NCBI RefSeq assembly: GCF_000003605.2
Contig: NW_003123910.1
Location: 71,260 to 110,210 of the forward strand
DNA from: Saccoglossus kowalevskii
Taxonomy: Eukaryota; Hemichordata; Enteropneusta; Harrimaniidae
Length of the DNA: 38,951 nucleotides
Direction of reading: 5' to 3'
Below are positions 1-11,023 of this stretch, in pieces (the first letter of the stretch is position 1; each line of letters starts with the position of its first letter). A program made the translations under genes and the position numbers. The notes under the pieces are model-generated. The model made no database searches and was not told the origin of the DNA. It worked only from the letters and a program-made list of their open reading frames with translations.

Positions 1-163
1 GAATTTACATGATATAATTTGTAGTAAAAAAGTAAAGCTGTGTAATTATCCAGATGAAAATGAGTGACTTATTAAAAAGACCAATTCATTGTAGGTTTGT
101 TTTGCTGATGATCTCCTTAAAATTCCCACCCTAATTAATATTCATGATTACATGAATAAATTA

Positions 164-250
164 GGCCACCTCCATATAAAGACCACCTGTATATAAAGGA
201 CAGTTTGGCTCAGTCCACTGACTGTCCTTTATAGACAGGTTTGACTGTAT
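164..250. mobile_element. Partial copy of the ATACAGTC-ended MITE
   Basis: It ends in ACAGGTTTGACTGTAT at 250, the same end as the full element at 26424-26801, and shares 'tataaagaccacctgt'-type text. It contains a hairpin: AAAGGACAGT at 195-204 and its complement at 221-230. The left terminus is not recognisable. Confidence 0.5.
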
Positions 251-504
251 AATTATAATCTGGCAAACTTTTTGGGCAGTAAAGTTCAATAAAATCTTTC
301 AATGAATAAACATCTTTTCAATCGGATTACAAAGCTAACATGTGCATGACAATTTGTATTATTGATGAATGTACAGTCACAAGTGGGATTTAAAAAGTTG
401 TAAAAACCAGAATTGTGTGCATATATATATATAGTATAGTGCATGTGTGCAGTAGCATAATAGTCAGTCAATGTACGTTTTTTTGGTCTGATGCCTATTG
501 TCAG

Positions 505-602
505 GCCTTCTCTGATTATCAGATGCAACAAATGACGTCCAATTTTATTGACCAGTTTGGATTTAACGATGAAGACTTTGGTGACCAGGAGGATAATGTC
601 AA
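505..602 (+). CDS. PPP6R3: PPP6R exon (first in window)
   Basis: The acceptor tattgtcag ends at 504 and the donor gtaagt begins at 603. The exon starts in phase 0 and encodes about 32 residues, [18 protein letters not shown] onward to DQEDNV, the most conserved PPP6R block in the window. Two bases of an Asn codon carry over to the next exon. Confidence 0.92.
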
Positions 603-3600
603 GTAAGTTACCATAGTTACTCAAGTACATTATACATTATTGCAACCAATGTGTGAAAACCTAAAATAAATATAGAGGGCATGCTATCAAATTGTCAAGT
701 ATAAAGAAATTTCCTGATTGTTTTGGGTGTCTATGCTGAAATTAAGTTAACTGTTCTAACAATAAAGTGAATTTTTGTCATGTTTCGCAAAATATTTATA
801 TCCGTTTAATTTTATCCTTATATTTGTTAGGCATTTGGATCATGTCCTTTAAACAATAGTTTTATGTAAAAATGAAGAAGTTGTAGAAAAACATATAAAA
901 ATAGACAAAATGTGGCAGAATAAAAATGCCGTTCAAAGAGATATGTTAAAGTTACTCTGATCTTAAATGTAGAATATTGTGATATTTTTAGCTCCGCTGT
1001 CGACTTTGTCGAGCGGAGCTTATCATATAAGTGAGCGTCCGTGTCAATGTTTTACTTTTTCGACTTCTTCTTGAAAACTACAAGCCTGAATGATTTGATA
1101 CTTGGTGTATATGTACCTTGGGTAGACCTCTCTTAGGTTTGTTCATTTCATGTTGATATCTTCAATTCTTTAATTTTGGTGAATATTTTTGTCATTTTTG
1201 GTAATAAGTGATATTTACGACTTCTTGTTAAAAAACAAAAATTCAATTGCTTTGATATTACATATATAGATACTCCATGTAGACCTTTCTCAGATTTGTT
1301 CATTTTGTGTTGATATCTTCAATTCTTTAATTTTGGTGAATATTTTTGTCATTTTTGGTAAAAAGTGATATTTTCGACTTCTTGTTAAAAACTGTAAGTC
1401 CAATTGTTTTTATATTACATATATAGGTACTACATGTGGACCTCTCTCAGATTTGTTCATTTTGTGATGATATCTTCAATTCTCTAATTTTGGTGAATAT
1501 TTTTGTAATTTTTGGTAAAAAGTGATATTTTCGACTTCTTGTTAAAAAACAAAAATTCAATTGCTTTGATATTACATATATAGATACTACATGTAGACCT
1601 TTCTCAGATTTGTTTATTTCGTGATGATATCTTCAATTCTCTAATTTTGGTGAATATTTTTGTCATTTTTGGTAGAAAGTGATATTTTCGACTTCTTGTT
1701 AAAAACTGTAAGTCCGATTGCTTTGATACTATACATATTGTTCATTTTCTAATCATGTCTTTAGTTCTTTAATTGAAATGTGCATCGCTAACAGCGGAGC
1801 TATCTCAGCCGATAGGCTGCTTGTTTTATAAAAACAGTACTTCTGGATTACCTAATTAGCAATATTACAACTTATCTTGAAAATGTATAATAATGGCACT
1901 GTGTTTTGGTCATTCGTTTATTTTATAAACACTGTTATCCTTTTATTTTATCTTTGAAAACACCCTTTAATCTATATTCATACAGTTGTTCTTCATAACA
2001 AATGTTTGATGTCATTTTTTTTCAGTGCTCCTTTCGATCGTATCTCAGATATCAACTTTTCAATATCAGCCAATGAGGACAATGTAAGTGTAAGTCAACA
2101 AGTCAAAACAGACCCCTTAGCATAGTCTTTAAAATGAAACCCCTGATATGAATTATTGTATTTCTCTCAAGGGTTCCACTTTAGGACTTTGTTAGGGGGA
2201 TCTTTCAGTATTTCTTAGAATATCTCAATTGTTTTCCAAAATCGCCTCATTGACAAATGCAGGTACGATAAGATTGATTGGGCCGGATAAATTTGTGCTG
2301 TTGGACAAGATTTTGTATCTCTTGCTGTCATATAAAACATCCTCTACATTTTAATTCTTGCGACGAGGTTTATAACTTGCAATCTAAATTTATGGCATTT
2401 TGCTGTGATGGCAAAGATCAAGTATATAAATCACCTGACATTTGACCTAATATCCTTACTACAGTCTGTATAAATCGTTATTTATATGTAAAGTGTAAAA
2501 ACCTTTCTTGGAATCTTCTCATCTATCAAATAGAAAATGAATGCATCAAATAACCTGCATGTGATGACAAAGTAACCTTGCAAGTTTGATAATTTTGGGT
2601 ATTGTTCTCTCAGTGGGTGCTAGCTAGACAATTGTAATAAAGCCTTGGACACAACTCTAAGTTTATTTATTAATAACTCTTAGTCTTCTGTTCAAATGAT
2701 TATGTTGACTTAAATAGTGATACACTTCTGGCATTTATTGTCAACTCTGAGAACATACATAATAATTTTATTCAACTAAAAAACAAAACAATAATCATAT
2801 TAAAAACGAAGTTTTTGGTAAGTGTGAATTTCATTTCATTCTGCTGTGAAGTGAATTCTCAAATGTATCGATATAAACGTCAACAAAGTCATTTTTTAAA
2901 AGTTCTAAAACGATACTAAGCATAATGCATGGATGACTAACACTTTGTTAATGTACTTTGCAATGATTAGTGAGTAGACAGGTCATTGGTATGTGTTTGT
3001 TGAGTTAGCTATAAGTAGTATTCTGTTGTATTACAGCCTAACTCAGCCTTGTTTGAAGCATGTTGTAATGAAAGAATACAACAGTTCAATGACAGTGGCA
3101 GTGATGAGGAGGATATCTGGGAAGAAAAAGAGCTGACGTTTTCAACGGCCACTAGAAAAAGGTGGGTCTTGATATCTTTATTGGATGAGTGTTAATAAAT
3201 AAAACCTTAGTACTAGGATGCCGCCCAAATTTATGCATTTGTGTGCAAACAAAGTAATTTGTAAATTTGTCTAATGGCACAAATGACTGTATTTAGTTTG
3301 TATTATATTATTACATGCCTTAAAGTAGAACGCTACATGATAGTAAAAATATTTATTTTTACATATTTTATACTTCGTGTTAAATGGATGAAGAAAATTA
3401 AAGTGCGGTGGTCGTCGCAAATAAACAATGTATTTTACATGCATTGTATACGTCGCTATGAGTCTCATATCGAACAGGACGCGGTGTGACGACTGCCGTT
3501 CTTTAAATAAAAATATGGGGTCAAAAAAGTCCATACTGTTGACTAATGCTAAAAAGATTATTTGTAGACTTATTTTGACATGAGATATTGTCGCTGCTAT

Positions 3601-6600
3601 ATAAGCTAAAATATGTATGCTTGTAAAACAAAACCATGAGTTGCATTGTACTGTAACTGTCAATACATGGTTTAGAACATTCAGGATACTTTACAGAGTA
3701 GTGACCATTATATTGATTGTTGACATTTCATCACTGCAAACAAGAAAGTTCAGCTGAAGTATGTGATTGTTTTATAGAATGAACTCCAGTTAATGTAATT
3801 CTTGATGTACTCTTCTTTGTCAATCACAGTTGTAGATTTATTATATCTTCTAGTCAAATTTCCCCGGATGCACCTCCTGGTGAGGATGCAGGTAGTAACC
3901 ATAGTGACAACAGTACTGATAGTGATGAAGAAGAAAATGGTGCCTTTGGAGATGACTCATCCTTGCCAGCAGTAACTGCAGCAACAGTAACCTCAACAAC
4001 AGCACAAGATGAAATGAAGATGGATGTAGATTCTTCAGAAGGTTTGTTATTGTATATTGCACTCACATGAGATATTGCAGCATGTTCTATTGTATTGTAA
4101 AGTGGGCCATATCAAACATATGGGTGCATAAATAATGGCCAATTTACCTCATTTACAATTAAAGTAAACTTTTGTTTGTGTTTACATTTTTTTCCAATTT
4201 TCCTCTCAAAACAAATTTTGATCGGGCCGTTTTTGAACATGGTATTTTGATTCTATATACTAATGTTGACATCACCTTTGACATTATCTTTGACATCTGG
4301 TAATCTTTTACTTCATTCCTTTTTCAGGATGGGCAAATTTTGATGATGCCCCAATGGAAACTGTTGCCATGGATACGACTCCATCAGGGTGGGATTCAAG
4401 TACTTCTAGTAGTAATAATGGAGCTGATGATACTGGGTGGGCTAAATTTGATGATTTTAATAATGCCTTTAAAAATGACAGCAGGTAACTCAAACTGTGT
4501 GTAGTTCAATTCCAGTACGACTGTATGTCTGTTCTGCGCTGTGTTTTCTCCTGAGCATTGCAGGAGTGATCATTTTGGATTCAGCAATAAATAACACTTT
4601 TTATTTTGGTTTACTGTTATCTTGTGATGTTAATTCCTCAAGTTATCAGCTCTATATAATCTCAACTCAATATCTTCTCAAATTAGATTTAAAAAAATTA
4701 ATAGTTCAATTAAAATACAATATTGAATATGATGGACTCTTGTTTTCTCAGGGAGAAATTGTTTATTTCAATCAACATTACAGTTTGAAGTGTTTTTGTC
4801 TGCTTGAAGTTCTGAAGGGTTTCTTCTGTCACATTGTTTTTGTGCACCATGGATTTACACCTATCACGTAGTCCAGTATAACTCACCAATTGTAAATTGA
4901 CATCAGTGTATACTCAGTATGAATTCCATGACATCAGTGTATACTCAGTATGAATTCCATGACATCAGTGTACACACAGTATGAATTCCATGACATCAGT
5001 GTACACACAGTATGAATTCCATGACATCAGTGTACACACAGTATGAATTCCATGACATCAGTGTACACACAGTATGAATTCCATGACATCAGTGTATACA
5101 CATGATATATTGAAGATAATATTTGGTAATCGTAGTCCTAAATAACTATTAAAAATACCAAATATTATCTTCAATATATCATACTTATCAGTCCGAGCAG
5201 CGTTTATTTATTTAGTGTATACACAGTATGAATTCCATGACATCAGTGTACACACAGTATGAATTCCATGACATCAGTGTACACACAGTATGAATTCCAT
5301 GACATCAGTGTACACACAGTATGAATTCCATGACATCAGTGTACACACAGTATGAATTCCATGACATCAGTGTATACACATGATATATTGAAGATAATAT
5401 TTGGTAATCGTAGTCCTAAATAACTATTAAAAATACCAAATATTATCTTCAATATATCATACTTATCAGTCCGAGCAGCGTTTATTTATTTAGTGTACAC
5501 ACAGTATGAATTCCATGACATCAGTGTACACTCAGTATGAATTCCATGACATCAGTGTACACACAGTATGAATTCCATGACATCAGTGGACACACAGTAT
5601 GAATTCCATGACATCAGTGTACACACAGTATGAATTCCATGACATCAGTGTACACACAGTATGAATTCCATGACATCAGTGTACACACAGTATGAATTCC
5701 ATGACATCAGTGTACACACAGTATGAATTCCATGACATCAGTGTACACACAGTATGAATTCCATGACATCAGTGGACACACAGTATGAATTCCATGACAT
5801 CAGTGTACACACAGTATGAATTCCATGTATCGGTATGTACGAGGTTAACATATGTATGATTGTGGGTAAAGTCAACATGTGGTAGTCATTGCGCCACGCA
5901 TGCGTGAGATATATGGGTCTCATATAAACAAAGATGGCATTATAGGCTATTGCGCAGATCAATGAGTACAAACTGAGGCGTTACCAAGCTTTAATAAGGT
6001 ATTTTTAGGTTATTAGAAGGTATCGAAGGATTCACCGGCGGTAATTAGTGCAAGTCCCGCCCATGTCAAACCTAATACTTGTGATTTCCATTAGAAGAGT
6101 GCATTGGATTGTGGGAAAGTCGATGTTTATCAACGCAAATGTCGCACATGCGCGGCGCGACGACTGTCACCCTTCAGCTTAGTTAAAATCATCCCAAAAT
6201 GTCTTGTCTTGTCAGTCCTTGTTTAAAATGTTGAATTTCTTGCTGGCGCACTGCGGGCATGTTTTCTGATGTATAGTACCAAAAATACTTGTAATTTTCC
6301 AAAAACCAGGCTGCTGTTAAGTAATTTTATTGTAGTGACACAATAGCCTCTTAATTAATTCAAAATTATTCTGGAAAGTTTATCATATACTTATTTCATG
6401 TTGTTTATGTATCGGCGTATGAGACAAATTTTGTTTTAAAGCATCAATATTACAATCATTAATCAAAAAGCCATGTTTTGGAAATTATATTCATTTAAGG
6501 ATGGTGAAATTAAATGACTTTATTGGTAAGTTGTTTGGAAACGTCTGTAAATATAAGTACAACAATAATCATCAAAATCTGACTTAATTTTTATCTTAAT

Positions 6601-9600
6601 GAATAACTAGCTTTTATCATGTGGTGACCATTGCTGACTCATTTTCGCATTGATGAAATGTATCTGCAGTGAATGCGACATATATCAGTGCAGGAGAGTT
6701 TGCATGCATGCAGACAAATAAATACATACATACAACATATGTATGAAATATATATGTGAACTTGTATGAGCCCAACACTTGTATGATCACAACATATTTA
6801 TGAACACAATAAATATATTTGAACTTGAGGTCTACACATATTTGACATGTATGAACCATACATGTTTCACATCACTGAGTAAACACATATTTGACATCCA
6901 CATATATGAGTTCCACACATTTGATATCCACATACGAGTTCCACACATTTGACATCCACATACGAGTTCCACACATTTGACATCCACATACGAGTTCCAC
7001 ACATTTGACATCCACATACGAGTTCCACACATTTGACATCCACATATGAGTTCCACACATTTGACATCCACGTATATGAGTCCACACAGCCCAACACTTG
7101 TATGATCACAACATATTTATGAACACAATAAATATATTTGAACTTGAGATCTACACATATTTGACATGTATGAACCCTACATGTTTCACATCACTGTGTA
7201 AACACATATTTGACATCCACATATATGAGTTCCACACATTTGACATCCACATACGAGTTCCACACATTTGACATCCACGTATAAGAGTTCCACACATTTG
7301 ACATCCACATACGAGTTCCACACATTTGACATCCACGTATTTGAGTCCACACAGCCCAACGCTTGTATGATCACAACATATTTATGAACACAATAAATAT
7401 ATTTGAACTTGAGATCTACACATATTTGACATGTATGAACCCTACATGTTTCACATCACTGTGTAAACACACATTTGACATCCACATACGAGTTCCACAC
7501 ATTTGACATCCACGTACGAGTTCCACACATTTGACATCCACGTATACGAGTTCCACACATTTGACATCCACATGTATGAATTACACATTTGACATCCACA
7601 TGTATGAATTACACATATTTGACATGTGTATGAACTCGCATGAATTCCACACATTTGACATCCGTGTATATGAATTCCACATATTTGACATCACGTATGA
7701 ATTCTGCATTTTGACATCCACATATATGAACTCCACATATGATTTGACATTCACATATATGACATGCTATTTTTGTTTTGTGTTTATTCATATTCATTGT
7801 TCAGTTAATAATAGATATGCATCATTTGTCATCTTATTAACATTTCTGTAAGATTAGTTTATGTATATGGCTCTGATAGTAATGTTAAAAGGGCGGTGGC
7901 TGCCATATCTTGTCCTTTTCGGTATAAGACGAGTGTAAACTACAATAGGTTTTTATATGAAATTTGAACATGTGCAACAACCACCACCTTTTAAATTACT
8001 ATCTCAAGTATACATGGTTCATTTTTTGGCAATTTGCAATGAACTACTGAGTACTCAATTGTTCCATACAACTATGTATGTCAAAGGCCTGTAATACAAT
8101 AAAGTAGACAATACAGCTTTAAATACTTGCCATAATAGAATCATCAAATTATGACTAAACTGAAATTCATTACTTGTCCTGGCAGTAATACGTCATTAGA
8201 ACTTCGTAGCAGTTCACCTATTGAAATGGAAAGTGAACCGTCAGATGTAAACACAACAGAAGCTGCTAAATACTGTGAGTAATAAATTTATAAGTAGAGA
8301 TGCAATGTCTTAGTAACTTAATATGTGAATTAGTATGTATGTTTTTAAAAAAAAAGTGGTTTGCTCATATTCTTCTGACGAATTCAGTGTTCCATGATAA
8401 GTAACAAAGGCTGGTGGTGGATAGGTTTAAAAAACAATTGGGTGAGATTTTGACACTTTGCTTCACTGTTGAATTGTAGTGGTGAGAAGTCCCTCTCCAA
8501 ATCTCATATCAAGTGAAACAATAGAAATTGGTGCTGAACAACAACAACAACCGCCACCGCCACCAACTACAAATACCATTGAAGAAAGGTGAGTGTTACC
8601 CTTGCAACAAATTTACAGTTAATGTCACTCTATGTAGTGGCAGTTGTTTCAGAGGGTAGTCATAATTGTAGAGGGTCGTACTGAACCATGAGTGTATGGC
8701 TTATTAGTCTCTTTCCACCAAATTAAGATTTGGGTTTCGTTGTAATAATTTCTTGGGAATGCCTGGGCTGATTTTGTAAACCAGAAAATTGTTTAAAGGG
8801 CGACAGTCGTCGCGCCGCGTCCTGTTCGATATGGGACTCATAGCGACGTATACAATGCATGTAAAATACATTGTTTATTTACATGAAATTCGAACACGCG
8901 CTGCGCGACGACCACCGTGCTTTAAAGATTAAATAACCGATTTTATAGCCCCTTCTCTGTACAGTTATTCTGTTCAGTTTGATACTTTTAACCATCTTAT
9001 TTACAAGGATTTCTCGGATCACAATCTGTTTAGATTTTTATATTTGTAAGTTGATTTTTTTCTTCTGATCTGTTAAATAAATAAATTTCTGAATGTATTT
9101 TGCAGCACAAAGATGGAGGATGATAGCCAGAGTTCAGAATCACAACATATATCTTCCACAGATGACAGGATTATAGCACCACCTGAGACAGACAAGCCAC
9201 AAAGCAGTGACAACATTAGAGTCTCTAGTGAAGTTATTTCAAGTATGACTGTTCAGGAGAAATCATTTCATAACAAGAACATTGTCATTAGTAATAGTGA
9301 AATCAGACAACCAAGCCATAAAACAGAATTATCAATCAAAATAGAAGAAGCAAAAACACAAATTACCATTACAGATGCAGGTTCCCAGGACAGCAGAACA
9401 GAAACTGTGGTGGTGGCAGCAGCAGCAGCAGCAGAAGAAGAGGATGATGATCTTAGTGATAATTTTAAGTAAGTAAATGTAACAAGAAGCTAGAAATTAC
9501 TTTGCTACATCGGATTAGATTTTATATATAGCTTGACAGAAATGGACTGTATGTACATTCGGATTTTGGAGAATTTCACATTTTGTTTAATACTAAGCCA

Positions 9601-11023
9601 GAATCAATATATTGACTTTAGTCTGAAGAAGGCTTCCTCCATTGCATAATGCTGTTTTGCCATGGCTTTCTTCCAATAAACATTGTGCACTTACCGGGTA
9701 ATTTTGAATAGGTATCGTATGTATCACATTTTACAACTACACAAATGTACACATGCCATTAACAAAATTACAAAATGTGTTATTTATCATGAGATATGCA
9801 ATGCATTGGATAATTTATATATAGATTGTGTTTTGTATTATTGTATGTAAGTATGGAAATCACAATAATATCTGGATCGCGTTTATTTATCAATTAGCAG
9901 TGTCATTTGACTAAATTTATTAGATAACCTTTTTCCCAATAATCCCCATTAATTTTCGAGTGAATTTTGACAATTGTTTTTTTTTTCTTTTCTTTTTTTC
10001 CTGTTGTCTGTTTATTTGTTCTTATTATTGTTTTCACACTATAACTTACCTACTCTGTCACTTCTATTTCTATTTATATGTACATGTATTGTACACTATT
10101 TGTTATTTCACTGCATCCGTGTTTATTATTAATCCATTCATTCACAATGCATGCTATAACACCACTACGCACTATGGATGCTTAATGGGTTGGCTGCTTT
10201 GTTTCTCATTTCCTTACCTCCATGTGTATGTTGTGATGGCTGTGGTGTTCTGATCTATTAGTTTCCTCTCATCCAGTGGCTTAATGAAATCCAGTTCTAA
10301 TTCTCCTAAATCGCCCAATGGACCAGCAATGCAGGAGACTACTCAAAAAACACCTCCACCCACAAGTACGCAAGATGAACCAGTCGATGGATTGACTGCA
10401 GCAGAAAAAGCCAAGTTAGAACAAGTTAGGTAGGTTATGCTGCTCAGATCTACCACTGATCATCGTTACAATAGCAGTCAATTGCAAGTGAGAGACAATA
10501 TATGCATATATGGAACACTCTGATGGTAGATTTGGAAAAAATAGTGGGGAGGGCACCAACAAGATAAGGATTAGTGAAGTGGGAATAGATGGAGAAGATG
10601 TGAATTGGGAGAGCATGATTCAAGACCTGCTATTAATATATTTTTGCTGTCCTTTAAGAATGATATGTTTTATCTGTTACTCCTGTGTGAGTGGATAGAG
10701 CTGAGGATACAAAGTGTGAGATGAATGAGAGGGAGGGGTGGAGATTGCCCTAAAGGATAGAAGACAGGACATGGACAAGTTGGGGTTGCCTCCAAGAACA
10801 GGAAACAGGAGAGGGCAAGGTGGGGGTTGCCCCAAGGATGGGAAACAGGAGAGGGAGGAGTGGGGTTGCACCAAAGATGGGAGACATGAGAGAATGGGAT
10901 TGATTTCATTAAATACGAGTCTGATTCAAGCAAAATTGTTTTCTTTTATTAATTTACAGAGCTCAAGCTAGAGAGGCCTTGCAGCAATGGGACCTTCAAA
11001 CTCAACAAAACGGTCCAGTTTGA
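505..11023 (+). CDS. PPP6R3: Protein phosphatase 6 regulatory subunit (PPP6R/SAPS family), 3' half, ten exons
   Basis: Spliced coding sequence: join(505-602, 2026-2083, 3037-3161, 3854-4041, 4328-4484, 8186-8274, 8480-8588, 9106-9468, 10277-10429, 10960-11023). The exons total 1404 nt, giving 467 residues plus TGA, with every junction GT-AG and in frame. PPP6R proteins bind the PP6 catalytic subunit through an N-terminal SAPS region, which lies outside the window; what remains is the end of that region and the acidic C-terminal tail. Recognition rests on the block [19 protein letters not shown] (residues about 4-22), the FDRISDIN block, [14 protein letters not shown], the acidic [11 protein letters not shown] stretch, [11 protein letters not shown] and SPIEMES, and a C-terminus ending NGPV; vertebrate PPP6R3 has close equivalents of all these in the same order. 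The tail also carries a Q4-P5 run and a V3-A6-E3-D3 run. Invertebrates commonly have a single PPP6R, so the symbol marks the family rather than strict orthology to the vertebrate R3 paralogue. No start codon is in the window. Confidence 0.93.
985..1823 (+). mobile_element. Tandem-core element 1 (Helentron/pearl-like, non-autonomous)
   Basis: It begins TTTTTAGCTCCGCT with a stem-loop (990-998 pairing with 1012-1020). The core has five copies of a 157-bp unit: cgacttctt starts at 1061, 1218, 1375, 1532 and 1689, exactly 157 bp apart. The 9-bp arm AGCGGAGCT recurs near the end (1793-1801), followed by hairpin CAGCC-gata-GGCTG (1806-1819) and CTTG. No coding capacity. Confidence 0.65.
2026..2083 (+). 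CDS. PPP6R3: PPP6R exon
   Basis: The acceptor ttttttttcag ends at 2025 and the donor gtaagt begins at 2084. It encodes [20 protein letters not shown] with the split first codon, and matches the family's FDR-SDIN motif. It ends in phase 0. Confidence 0.92.
3037..3161 (+). CDS. PPP6R3: PPP6R exon
   Basis: The acceptor ttacag ends at 3036 and the donor gtgggt begins at 3162. It encodes [17 protein letters not shown] followed by an acidic stretch ([13 protein letters not shown]), a strongly conserved PPP6R block. Confidence 0.93.
3398..3506. mobile_element. TTAA-flanked MITE copy A
   Basis: TTAA flanks lie at 3398-3401 and 3503-3506. The ends read AGTGCGGTGGTCGTCGC and (complement) AGAACGGCAGTCGTC. 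The interior is the reverse complement of copy B at 8793-8925, including the 'catgcattgtatacgtcgct' stretch. The TTAA target site suggests a piggyBac-type relic. Confidence 0.65.
3854..4041 (+). CDS. PPP6R3: PPP6R exon, acidic/Ser-Thr-rich
   Basis: The acceptor cttctag ends at 3853 and the donor gtttgt begins at 4042. It encodes about 62 residues, from [14 protein letters not shown] to [12 protein letters not shown]. The MKMDVD stretch resembles the family's DKMEVD segment. The opposite strand is also open here but carries no recognisable protein. Confidence 0.88.
4328..4484 (+). CDS. PPP6R3: PPP6R exon with WANFDD repeat motif
   Basis: The acceptor ttttcag ends at 4327 and the donor gtaact begins at 4485. 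It encodes [16 protein letters not shown] and later [12 protein letters not shown]: two copies of a GWA(N/K)FDD motif flanking a Ser/Asn-rich linker, as in vertebrate PPP6R tails. Confidence 0.9.
5104..5180. repeat. Inverted repeat (25-bp arms), copy 1
   Basis: Arms 5104-5128 and 5156-5180 are perfect reverse complements with a 27-bp loop. The block continues to about 5215 with unique text before the minisatellite resumes. It looks like a small foldback element inserted in the array. Confidence 0.8.
5382..5458. repeat. Inverted repeat (25-bp arms), copy 2
   Basis: Identical to copy 1, offset 278 bp: arms 5382-5406 and 5434-5458. It arose with the surrounding units by segmental duplication of the array rather than by a second insertion. 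Confidence 0.8.
5991..6186. mobile_element. TTAA-flanked MITE copy D (uninterrupted form)
   Basis: TTAA occurs at 5991-5994 and 6183-6186. The interior (GAAGGTATCGAAGGATTCAC, GCATTGGATTGTGGGAAAG, GTCGCACATGCGC) matches, in reverse complement, both flanks of the interrupted copy at 28334-29355. The right end shares GACAGTCGTCGCGCCGCG (complement) with copy B. Confidence 0.6.
6771..7750. repeat. 28-bp minisatellite in a higher-order array
   Basis: The basic unit is about 28 bp (CATTTGACATCCACATACGA plus GTTCCACA). A longer block starting CCCAACACTTGTATGATCAC occurs at 6771, 7090 and 7355 (with one base change in the third copy), so blocks of 319 and 265 bp repeat with different numbers of short units. 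Long open frames here are artefacts of the repeat. Confidence 0.88.
7885..7994. mobile_element. TTAA-flanked MITE copy C
   Basis: TTAA at 7885-7888 and 7991-7994. The ends are AAGGGCGGTGGCTGCC and (complement) AAGGTGGTGGTTGTTGC, related to the GCGGTGGTCGTCGC ends of copies A and B. Confidence 0.55.
8186..8274 (+). CDS. PPP6R3: PPP6R exon
   Basis: The acceptor tcctggcag ends at 8185 and the donor gtgagt begins at 8275. It encodes [18 protein letters not shown] onward. The SPIEMES segment corresponds to SPVEMET in vertebrate relatives. It follows a 3.7-kb intron full of repeats, and the frame is maintained across it. Confidence 0.88.
8480..8588 (+). CDS. PPP6R3: PPP6R exon, Gln/Pro-rich
   Basis: The acceptor gaattgtag ends at 8479 and the donor gtgagt begins at 8589. 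It encodes [19 protein letters not shown], then a QQQQPPPPP tract. It is a low-complexity tail segment with little homology; support comes from the splice sites and continuous frame on both sides. Confidence 0.82.
8793..8925. mobile_element. TTAA-flanked MITE copy B
   Basis: TTAA at 8793-8796 and 8922-8925. Ends AGGGCGACAGTCGTCGCGCC and (complement) AGCACGGTGGTCGTCGCGC form imperfect terminal inverted repeats. It lies in a PPP6R intron and is the inverse of copy A. Confidence 0.65.
9106..9468 (+). CDS. PPP6R3: PPP6R exon, long low-complexity tail
   Basis: The acceptor tttgcag ends at 9105 and the donor gtaagt begins at 9469. This is the largest exon of the set, about 120 residues, Ser/Gln/Thr-rich, ending in [15 protein letters not shown] encoded by near-pure triplet runs (GTG, GCA, GAA/GAG, GAT). 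It probably tolerates length change. Confidence 0.87.
10277..10429 (+). CDS. PPP6R3: PPP6R exon
   Basis: The acceptor catccag ends at 10276 and the donor gtaggt begins at 10430. It encodes [18 protein letters not shown], a Pro/Thr-rich stretch, and then the start of a charged helix ([12 protein letters not shown]) that continues in the next exon. Confidence 0.87.
10960..11023 (+). CDS. PPP6R3: PPP6R terminal coding exon with stop
   Basis: The acceptor aatttacag ends at 10959. It encodes [20 protein letters not shown] and stop TGA at 11021-11023. The NGPV C-terminus matches vertebrate PPP6R3, which supports both the splice chain and the stop. Confidence 0.92.

Larger units (their letters stand above)
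4899..5827. repeat. 31-bp minisatellite with two hairpin insertions
   Basis: The unit is GACATCAGTGTACACACAGT plus ATGAATTCCAT (31 bp), highly homogeneous, with an EcoRI-type GAATTC in each copy. It is interrupted at about 5100-5215 and about 5378-5493 by two near-identical blocks, each containing a perfect 25-bp inverted repeat. The blocks are exactly 278 bp apart, so the array was duplicated as a larger unit. Confidence 0.9.

Noticed and set aside
3850-4066. Two minus-strand open frames (70 residues each)
   Set aside because: They are opposite a well-supported PPP6R exon.
4497-4871. 124-residue + strand open frame with a hydrophobic stretch
   Set aside because: It lies directly after a PPP6R donor in an intron and has no homology I recognise and no upstream promoter signal; likely chance in AT-rich DNA.
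5843-5990. Possible further TTAA MITE left of copy D
   Set aside because: TTAA flanks and 'gattgtgggtaaagtcaac' resemble copy D, but the ends do not form inverted repeats of the family.
6832-7660. Minus-strand frames with [15 protein letters not shown]-type repeats
   Set aside because: They come from the 28-bp minisatellite, and overlapping frames give the same peptide.
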